From: an uncultured Clostridiaceae bacterium
Lineage (GTDB): Bacteria; Bacillota; Clostridia; Clostridiales; Oxobacteraceae
Assembly: GCA_937900065.1 (NCBI GenBank)
Contig: CALCDS010000005.1
Location: 1 to 11,256 of the forward strand
DNA: 11,256 nucleotides
Direction of reading: 5' to 3'
Positions 1-5,424 of the stretch are shown one piece after another. The notes below the pieces were generated by a model. It had not been told where the DNA came from and did no database searches. It worked only from the letters and a program-made list of their open reading frames with translations. The position numbers and the translations under genes are program-made. How positions within the stretch are numbered: position 1 is the first letter of the stretch; every line of letters starts with the position of its first letter.

Positions 1-860
1 TTCAGCCTGAAGTTCCTTGCCGCCACTTCTATAATAATGGATATGTTGCGCCCGGGGCGGACAGGTATTGTAAGCTTGGGAATTTTGACTTGAAGTATAT
101 CTTCAAAGTCCATATCCTCTTCAAGCCTGTTATAATTTTTTCCATCCTGCCATGTCTCCATATTGATCACCATATCTATGGCCTTGCTGTCTACCACTGA
201 TCCGACGCCATACATTGTTCTGATGTCGATTATGCCTATTCCCCTTACTTCTATAAAATATCTGGTTGCCTCAGGCGGTTCACCTATGATGCGATTTTCA
301 GATACTTTTCTAACGTCAACTACATCATCCGCCACAAGATGGTGGCCTTTGGCTATGAGTTCCAGAGCAGTTTCACTTTTGCCTACCCCTGATTCGCCTG
401 TAAGAAGTATTCCTATTCCATATATATCTAAAAGCTCTCCGTGAATCGTGTCATGCGGGGCAAGTTTGGAATCAAGAAAATCGATAGCATTATGCACAAA
501 ATAAGTGGTCTTAAGTTTTGAGCGGAAAATAGGCACTTTATGTTCTTTGACGCTTTCAAGCATTGATTCTGGTATGTCCATCCCCTGAGTTACTATAATG
601 CATCTTATAGGATAGCTAAAGTATTTATCCAGCCTTTCCCTGCGCAGCTTTTCATCCAGAGTATTTATATAATACATCTCTATCTTGCCTATTACCTGAA
701 GCCTCAGGGCTGTTTCACAAAAATAATCAAAATATCCTGCCAGCTGCAATCCTGGCCTGTTTACATCGCTGGTCATAAACTCCAGGTCGCGATGGTCCCC
801 TTCATATACGACTTCAAGATCAAGTCCTTTTACAAAATCATCGAATGGTATTTTACCCAT
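1..860 (-). CDS. hprK: HPr kinase/phosphorylase, C-terminus cut by window edge
   Basis: Bifunctional cytoplasmic enzyme that phosphorylates HPr of the sugar phosphotransferase system on Ser46 and reverses this by phosphorolysis; in Firmicutes HPr-Ser46-P drives CcpA-dependent catabolite repression and inducer exclusion. Seen here: 286 full codons from ATG at 858-860, preceded by the strong ribosome binding site GAGGAGG. The N-terminal part contains NRPGLQLAGYFDYF, typical of the family. His136 and His140 lie in PHDTIHGE, the Walker A loop GESGVGKS is at residues 155-162, the acidic pair ADD is at about 178-179, and the C-terminal signature RGIGIIDIRTMYGVGS starts at Arg206. The visible sequence ends in RNFRLK, close to the usual end (about 310 residues), so only some 20-25 residues are missing. 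It lies downstream of a terminator-like hairpin, which leaves its own promoter unclear. The identification is secure. Confidence 0.96.
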   Translation of the reverse strand, partial: MGKIPFDDFVKGLDLEVVYEGDHRDLEFMTSDVNRPGLQLAGYFDYFCETALRLQVIGKIEMYYINTLDEKLRRERLDKYFSYPIRCIIVTQGMDIPESMLESVKEHKVPIFRSKLKTTYFVHNAIDFLDSKLAPHDTIHGELLDIYGIGILLTGESGVGKSETALELIAKGHHLVADDVVDVRKVSENRIIGEPPEATRYFIEVRGIGIIDIRTMYGVGSVVDSKAIDMVINMETWQDGKNYNRLEEDMDFEDILQVKIPKLTIPVRPGRNISIIIEVAARNFRL

Positions 861-883
861 GTTTAACCTCCTCGCTTGATATA

Positions 884-947
884 TCAAAAAAAGACAAACT
901 ACCCAATTTAAAATGCCTTCGGCAAGAATATTAAGGTAGTTTGTCTT
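884..947 (-). terminator. Intrinsic terminator after the exported-protein gene, just upstream of hprK
   Basis: Positions 891-903 and 935-947 form a perfect 13-bp inverted repeat (AAGACAAACTACC and its complement). On the minus strand the stem runs straight into seven T residues (892-886), as in a Rho-independent terminator. The loop is long (31 nt) and holds a small inner TGCC/GGCA stem. The stem is AT-rich, so termination may be incomplete. Read on the plus strand there is no T run, so it acts one way only. It would end the transcript of the 995-1678 gene, but it stands only about 25 bases before the hprK start. Confidence 0.75.
906..934 (-). promoter_or_regulatory. Possible weak promoter for hprK inside the terminator loop
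   Basis: On the minus strand TTAATA (934-929) and TTAAAT (911-906) are 17 bases apart, each with 4 of 6 matches to the sigma-A -35 and -10 consensus. A start about 7 bases further would give a leader of roughly 45 nt that lacks the first arm of the terminator stem, so this transcript could not fold into the terminator. This is inference from weak matches. The alternative is that hprK is expressed by readthrough. Confidence 0.25.
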
Positions 948-994
948 GATATTCTGCTTTATAATAAATGCAATATTGTATGCCCACTTTCAAT

Positions 995-1678
995 CTACCT
1001 GTAATTAGTACCGGCCAAGTTTGCGATATGATCAAAATTGTCAACCCGTCCTCCTTCATAAGTAAAACTTGCGCCGTCAATCCATTCTCCTTTATAATCC
1101 TTTTGCAAGAAAGTTTCGATCAAGCATACAGAAGTTTCAATTCCACCGGTTGAGCCTTGAAAATAACCTGCGGCCCAGGATGCGCCCTTATATTTTGAAG
1201 GTTCAGATGCTGATTGATTTTCCCGGGACTCCTTTAGATCTATAACAGCTATTTTACGACCGTCATCTTCGGTTTTGATTTCTGCAACTTCAATCGGCAA
1301 GCCTTCGAAATAAAAAAGCGATACCTTTTGAGCCATAATATCGAGCTTTTCCCTTAAGGATTTCTCAGGCGGCATGCTTATATACATCCCAATCTCTCTG
1401 CTGTAATCATCTACATTAGCCCTGTAGATGGGGAGCACTTCGCCTTCCCCGGCCTTAAGCGATGCGATAACAGCCATTTCCTCATGGAATCTTTCCTCCA
1501 GATTTTCTACCTCTTTTTGAAGATTTGCCACCGATGCCTCCAACTTCTCATATTTTTGCTTGAGCTCTTCAATTTCAGGATCGTTTTTTAAAGCAGCATT
1601 TCCGGTACTGTAAAATCCGCAAGTAAACACGATTGATATCAGCATTGCCAATAGCATACCAGCAATTTTCCGGTTCAT
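995..1678 (-). CDS. Exported coiled-coil protein with GerMN-like C-terminal part
   Basis: I do not recognise a named gene. The 227-residue product begins with a basic N-terminus, a hydrophobic stretch (about 6-22) and a likely signal peptidase I site near residues 28-29 (GNA before AL), so it is probably secreted or surface-associated. Cys20 is not in a good lipobox. Residues about 33-70 are highly charged with heptad-like spacing, probably a coiled coil. The rest (about 95-227) resembles GerMN-type domains: KIAVIDLKE, then SWAAGYFQGSTGG, a helix ending ETFLQKDY, and WIDGASFTYEGG. GerMN domains occur in spore germination protein GerM and in other exported proteins, and their biochemical role is unsettled. 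The start ATG follows GGAGGG. It lies 132 bases after the methyltransferase gene and is followed by an intrinsic terminator, so it is likely the last gene of its transcript. The domain call is by eye and tentative. Confidence 0.7.
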   Translation of the reverse strand: MNRKIAGMLLAMLISIVFTCGFYSTGNAALKNDPEIEELKQKYEKLEASVANLQKEVENLEERFHEEMAVIASLKAGEGEVLPIYRANVDDYSREIGMYISMPPEKSLREKLDIMAQKVSLFYFEGLPIEVAEIKTEDDGRKIAVIDLKESRENQSASEPSKYKGASWAAGYFQGSTGGIETSVCLIETFLQKDYKGEWIDGASFTYEGGRVDNFDHIANLAGTNYR

Positions 1679-1770
1679 ATAATCCCTCCATAACCATCTC
1701 TAATCTATAATATGGTCCCAAGTATAAATGCACCTACATATTTCCATAATATACTTAGTCTGTCAGGATT

Positions 1771-1779
1771 ATTATAACA
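1771..1779 (-). promoter_or_regulatory. Extended -10 promoter for the exported-protein gene
   Basis: The minus strand reads TGTTATAAT, a perfect TATAAT with the TGn extension, which can work without a good -35 box. The sequence 17 bases upstream (TTCCAT) is a poor -35. Transcription would start near 1764, giving a leader of about 86 nt before the ATG at 1678. Confidence 0.45.
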
Positions 1780-1810
1780 TATGCTTCCATTTAATGGAAT
1801 ATAAATAAAG

Positions 1811-2764
1811 TCAGTTCTTCTTTTTGAACTTGCTCACAAAAAAACCTTCAAATAATTCCGATGGAAATATAAGCATCATGCTGTCCTTTATTCCATTTAT
1901 ATCCATCATGTTGTATTTTGAGCCTGAACCATCAGGTTTAAGGGTTATAGTTTCAGGCGAAATCAAGCTTTTGTAGTTTTCCATCATCCAGTTGATATTT
2001 TCATCGTTCTCATCCTTTATAATGGAACATGTTGAATATACCAGCACCCCTCCCGGTTTTAAAACACGCACAGCGGTTTTTATAAGCTCCTTCTGTTCTC
2101 TTACGAGCCTCAGTGTATTCTTAACGGACCAGCCTCGATATGTCTGTGGATTGTCAACGAGAAAAAGTCCCGTACCGCTGCACGGAGCATCAAGCAAAAC
2201 CCCGTCAAAATATTCATTGTATGCTTCATCGATTTTTTTGCCGTCTCCTATAGTGACTTCTGCAATTTTAACGCCTTGGCGATCTATATTGAATTTAAGC
2301 CTTTCCGATCTTATCTGGTTCAGTTCATTTGCCATTATATATCCTTTATTATCCATCAATGCAGCAATCTGTGTAGTCTTGCTCCCTGGAGCTGCAGTAA
2401 GGTCTAGAACCTTGCATCCGCTTTTAGGTTCAAGCACAAGGGGAGGTATCATGCTTGAAAGGCTTTGCAAATATATATCGCCATTTTGATAAAGATTGTG
2501 CTTTTCCAAATCCTTCTCTTTTTTGTTTCGGATGATTAGGGCGTCTTCATACCAAAGGACTCTCTCATATTTTATATTTTCCTTTCTAAATACGTCCATG
2601 ACATGTCTTACATCGGTCTTCAATCGGTTTATCCTTAATGTAACAGGCCTTTTGCACATATAACCTGCAAATATATCATCACACTCGCCAGGCTCATATT
2701 GCTTTGAAACGATATCTATAAACTGTCTGGGCAATCTTCTGTAAAGCTCCTTATAAGACTTCAT
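1811..2764 (-). CDS. NOL1/NOP2/Sun-family RNA (cytosine-5) methyltransferase
   Basis: Likely transfers a methyl group from S-adenosylmethionine to C5 of a cytosine in rRNA or tRNA; the exact base cannot be read from sequence. Seen in 317 residues: the N-terminal RNA-binding part with RPVTLRINRLKTD (39-51), the SAM-binding motif VLDLTAAPGSKTTQIA (119-134), motif IV DAPCSGTG (192-199, Cys195), and motif VI YSTCS (243-247, Cys246). The two cysteines are the catalytic pair of this family: the one in the TCS motif forms the covalent adduct and the one in PCSG helps release it. It is shorter than RsmB (about 430, with a NusB-like N-terminal domain) and RsmF/YebU (about 450-480, with C-terminal RNA-binding domains), so it is a catalytic-core form. 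The ending GFFVSKFKKKN matches the family end. Start ATG at 2762-2764 follows AGGAGGAAAG. Confidence 0.92.
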   Translation of the reverse strand: MKSYKELYRRLPRQFIDIVSKQYEPGECDDIFAGYMCKRPVTLRINRLKTDVRHVMDVFRKENIKYERVLWYEDALIIRNKKEKDLEKHNLYQNGDIYLQSLSSMIPPLVLEPKSGCKVLDLTAAPGSKTTQIAALMDNKGYIMANELNQIRSERLKFNIDRQGVKIAEVTIGDGKKIDEAYNEYFDGVLLDAPCSGTGLFLVDNPQTYRGWSVKNTLRLVREQKELIKTAVRVLKPGGVLVYSTCSIIKDENDENINWMMENYKSLISPETITLKPDGSGSKYNMMDINGIKDSMMLIFPSELFEGFFVSKFKKKN

Positions 2765-2830
2765 CTTTCCTCCTGCAGAATTATATCATCATATATTTAG
2801 TCCATGCTTAACAAATATATTGATTTTTAC

Positions 2831-2858
2831 ATTATATTTTAACATAATCTATATTTAA
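2831..2858 (-). promoter_or_regulatory. Possible promoter for the methyltransferase gene
   Basis: On the minus strand a perfect TATAAT lies at 2836-2831, with a weak -35 (TTAAAT, 2858-2853) 16 bases upstream. It sits between the terminator of the chemoreceptor gene and the methyltransferase start, where a promoter is expected. The region is AT-rich, so -10-like matches are common by chance. Confidence 0.3.
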
Positions 2859-2898
2859 TATGCCCCACACCATTTGCATCCAACTTTATATATCATAA

Positions 2899-2943
2899 TT
2901 AAAAAGGACACCTATTTTGATTTTACATCAAATCACGGTGTCC
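2899..2943 (-). terminator. Intrinsic terminator of the chemoreceptor gene
   Basis: On the minus strand GGACACC (2943-2937) pairs with GGTGTCC (2912-2906), and inside this TTTGAT pairs with ATCAAA around a 5-nt loop (2922-2926). The outer stem is followed at once by TTTTT (2905-2901). It begins about 20 bases after the chemoreceptor stop codon and so separates that gene from the methyltransferase gene. Confidence 0.85.
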
Positions 2944-2964
2944 ATAAATAGTTTTATAGATTTG

Positions 2965-5136
2965 CTATATCAATATATCATTTACATTTTCAGAATTTAC
3001 AACATCCATTCTCGTCCACATCTTATCATTGGATGGCTTTTGGCCAGATACAATATAATTATACAAGTATATCAAAGGGCTGTATCCCTGTCCAAATGGA
3101 TCCTGGCCTATGGAATTCGATATGACTCCCTTCTTGATATAATTGATAGTCGATTCTATAAAGTCAAAACATATGATCTTTATCTTCGAGCCCATTCCCG
3201 CATCTTCAACAGCCTTAGCAACTCCTGCAATACCGCCTGCCACTGCGAATATGCCGTCCACATCATTTTGTCTGATCAGGGCTTTAGTTTTTTCGTAAGC
3301 TTCATCATCGTCATCATGGGCTTGATCTTCAAAAGCTATGCTTATATTTTTTATTTTTTGGATTATTTCCTTAAAGCCAGCTATCCTAAGCTGGTGATCG
3401 CTTATATCAAAATTACTTGTAATTATGCCTACCCTTCCTCCGTCTTTAAGTTCCTTTGCCATCATCCTGCCGGCAAGGAGCCCTGCATCATATGGATTCT
3501 GCCCTGAAAATACCAGCCTCTTGCTTTCAGGCAGATCTCCGTTGAACGTGGCAACCGCTATGCCTTTATCAACGGCCTTATCTATTAAAGGTACAAGTTC
3601 TTTATAATACCCTACTATGGAAATTCCATCATAACCCTTTTCAATTAAACCTTCCAAAGCTTTCTTAAAATTCCCTACGGATATGTCACTTACTTCAATA
3701 CAATCGACATCAGTATTTCTGCTTAAAAGTTCTTTCTTAGCATACATTATTCCCTGCTTTACCGATTTCCAAAACTCAGCATGGCACGGAAATACAACGC
3801 CTATTTTGATATGCCTGGATGGTTTTTTATCAACAAGCTTTACATTTGTGTTAAACTTTGAAACAAGCTTTTCTATGCTTGAAATCATTGACGACAATGT
3901 GCTTGATGAATTGTTTATTTCCTGAAGTTCAGCAACGCTTTCCTCAACGACTGAAGCCACTTCCTGGGTGCTTGATGTGACCTTGTTTGAAGCATCATAT
4001 AATTTCTGGCTTATTGCGGTCGTATCTTTAGCTGAATTGTTTATATATGAGGCCTCATCATTTATCTTTTTCATGCTTTCCATTATGATTTTGCTTTGTT
4101 TATTTATCTCATTAAAAATATCCCTTACATTTGAAAACAGTTCCTTGCCTTTATCAAAATTTTTAATCGAATCATTTAAACTCACTTCCACTGAACTGCT
4201 GTTTCCCATCATATTTACAATCAGGCTGCTTATCCTTCCCACGCCATCCTTGGCCGCATCGGAAAGATTCGTGGTTTCCTTGGCAACTACGGCAAATCCT
4301 CTTCCGGCTTCACCAGCTCTTGCAGCTTCTATGGAAGCATTCAGGGCAAGCATCTTCAACTGCTCGCTTATATTTTTTATAAAATCAATAATACCTGTTA
4401 TTTCTTCTATGCTGCCTTTAAGTTTTTGTATGAAGTCATATGTGTTCCCCAGATTCGATGATATGATATTCATTTGCTCACTGTATTCATTTATATTTCC
4501 TATGCCGTTTTGAGCTATATTGATAGTGTTTATAGCAAGTCCCTGAGTGTCCTTTATATGGCTCATTATATTGCCGACCCTTTTGCAAACCTCATCAAGA
4601 TTATTCACCGTACCTTTTACAAGTTCGAGCTGCTCTTGGGTTTTGGATGCTATTTTCTGTATGGTCTCGGAAACCTGTTCATTGCCCTTATAACTCATTT
4701 CGGTACTTTTGGACATTCTTTCGACTGATTCGGATATAACCAAAATATTATTCTTGGTCTGCTCTATGAAAAAAAGCAGGTTGGATTTCATATCGTTGAA
4801 TGCTCTAGCCAGCATGTTGATGCTAGCATCATGCTGCAAACCTATATCGCTTATATTCAATTCACCCTCTGATATGGTTTTGGCGTAGCCGGCAATATCG
4901 TTTATAGGCTTAAACATCTGCTTGAAGGATATGTATATCGAAATTATGGATATGATTAATATGGCCAGTGCAACAATTATTGAAGTTTTGAGGGTCCCTG
5001 ACAAGTTAGAATGAAAACCAAATACATAGGTAATAAAAATCACTGTAAAAAGCAGAACCAATATCGAAAGATAAAAGAGAAGCTTAAAATTGAGCTTACC
5101 AACACCCTTGGAATCAACTCTCACTTTACTCAGCAT
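2965..5136 (-). CDS. Chemoreceptor fused to a C-terminal, predicted cytoplasmic sugar-binding (PBP type I) domain
   Basis: A 723-residue methyl-accepting chemotaxis protein. Domains in order: a basic N-terminus; TM1 about 17-40; a loop of only about 10 residues; TM2 about 51-71; HAMP about 70-122; a long signalling coiled coil about 123-430, with its hairpin tip at EAARAGEAGRGF (270-281); and from about 442 a full RbsB/Peripla_BP_4-type sugar-binding domain. Binding-domain landmarks are KIGVVFPCHAEFW (444-456), GYDGISIVGY, SGQNPYDAGLLAG, HQLRIAGF (Arg584), IICFDF (Asp658) and IGQDPFGQGY (Gln677). These match aromatic, Arg, Asp and Gln positions that hold the sugar in RbsB-like proteins. About 22 heptads on each side of the tip would fit the 44-heptad receptor class (inference). 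There is no room for an extracellular sensor, and charge distribution puts both termini inside. The ligand is unknown; an internal sugar or sugar-phosphate is my inference. The ATG follows AAGGGGGT. It is divergent from glgB. Whether the protein joins normal chemotaxis arrays is open. Confidence 0.9.
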   Translation of the reverse strand: MLSKVRVDSKGVGKLNFKLLFYLSILVLLFTVIFITYVFGFHSNLSGTLKTSIIVALAILIISIISIYISFKQMFKPINDIAGYAKTISEGELNISDIGLQHDASINMLARAFNDMKSNLLFFIEQTKNNILVISESVERMSKSTEMSYKGNEQVSETIQKIASKTQEQLELVKGTVNNLDEVCKRVGNIMSHIKDTQGLAINTINIAQNGIGNINEYSEQMNIISSNLGNTYDFIQKLKGSIEEITGIIDFIKNISEQLKMLALNASIEAARAGEAGRGFAVVAKETTNLSDAAKDGVGRISSLIVNMMGNSSSVEVSLNDSIKNFDKGKELFSNVRDIFNEINKQSKIIMESMKKINDEASYINNSAKDTTAISQKLYDASNKVTSSTQEVASVVEESVAELQEINNSSSTLSSMISSIEKLVSKFNTNVKLVDKKPSRHIKIGVVFPCHAEFWKSVKQGIMYAKKELLSRNTDVDCIEVSDISVGNFKKALEGLIEKGYDGISIVGYYKELVPLIDKAVDKGIAVATFNGDLPESKRLVFSGQNPYDAGLLAGRMMAKELKDGGRVGIITSNFDISDHQLRIAGFKEIIQKIKNISIAFEDQAHDDDDEAYEKTKALIRQNDVDGIFAVAGGIAGVAKAVEDAGMGSKIKIICFDFIESTINYIKKGVISNSIGQDPFGQGYSPLIYLYNYIVSGQKPSNDKMWTRMDVVNSENVNDILI

Positions 5137-5192
5137 TAGTTTTACCCCCTTAGAAGTGCACCTATTCTATTTTTTATTCCAATTTCAATTAT

Positions 5193-5211
5193 ATATAATA
5201 TTGCATTATAT
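5193..5211. repeat. AT-only dyad in the chemoreceptor/glgB divergent spacer
   Basis: ATATAAT (5193-5199) and ATTATAT (5205-5211) form a perfect 7-bp inverted repeat around ATTGC. The right arm contains, on the minus strand, a perfect TATAAT (5210-5205) about 70 bases upstream of the chemoreceptor start, a possible -10 box with no good -35. The dyad could be an operator over that promoter or simply chance in AT-rich DNA. The rest of the spacer (5137-5377) holds no other gene that I can support. Confidence 0.3.
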
Positions 5212-5297
5212 TACAACTAAAGCAAACATTTCTATAAAATTCCGCTTATATACAATTTATTCATCTCTACATGCTGTCAAATAATACAAATGTCGCA

Positions 5298-5327
5298 TTG
5301 TTTAAACCTAACAAGATCCAGTAAAAT
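5298..5327 (+). promoter_or_regulatory. Possible glgBCDA operon promoter
   Basis: TTGTTT (5298-5303) and TAAAAT (5322-5327) are 18 bases apart and resemble sigma-A -35 and -10 boxes (TAAAAT is 5 of 6). Transcription would start near 5334, giving a leader of about 45 nt before the small leader ORF at 5378. An alternative -10 (GATAAT, 5346-5351) has no -35 partner. I see no clear catabolite-responsive (cre) element in the spacer. Confidence 0.35.
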
Positions 5328-5377
5328 ACATAAACTATTATTTACGATAATATAAGTCAAATATGGAGGAAATTTTT

Positions 5378-5404
5378 ATGAGGATAACGAATATTTTATT
5401 ATGA
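5378..5404 (+). CDS. Eight-codon leader ORF upstream of glgB
   Basis: ATG at 5378 has the best ribosome binding site in this region (GGAGG at 5365-5369, 8 bases away) but opens a frame of only eight codons, MRITNILL, ending in TGA at 5402-5404. The stop overlaps the ATG at 5401 as ATGA, the usual layout of translational coupling, and it lies 20 bases before the better-supported glgB start at 5425. It may be a leader peptide that loads ribosomes for glgB or regulates its translation. It has no run of one amino acid that would mark a classic attenuation peptide. It could also be a leftover after a start-site shift. Function unproven. Confidence 0.45.
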   Translation: MRITNILL

Positions 5405-5424
5405 TGTTAAACGGGGTGATTGGA

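Noticed and set aside
163..444. Open frame on the plus strand opposite hprK
   Set aside because: It lies wholly opposite the well-supported HprK frame, starts with TTG, has no ribosome binding site and resembles no family.
1607..1640. Cys20 of the exported protein as a lipoprotein attachment site
   Set aside because: The residues before it (VFT) do not fit the lipobox, while a reasonable signal peptidase I site follows at about residue 28.
1785..1799. TTCCAT/ATGGAA inverted repeat after the methyltransferase gene as a terminator
   Set aside because: The stem is only 6 AT-rich base pairs with a 3-nt loop and no T run follows on the minus strand.
3968..4513. Long plus-strand open frame (181 codons) opposite the chemoreceptor gene
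   Set aside because: It is antisense to the conserved signalling domain, is hydrophobic because of reverse reading of helical codons, and has no recognisable domain. Other antisense frames across the chemoreceptor, methyltransferase and glg genes were dropped for the same reasons.
5247..5280. Perfect TTGACA (minus strand, 5280-5275) as a chemoreceptor promoter
   Set aside because: No -10 box lies 16-18 bases downstream; the nearest TATATA is 22 bases away, which is too far for a standard sigma-A promoter.
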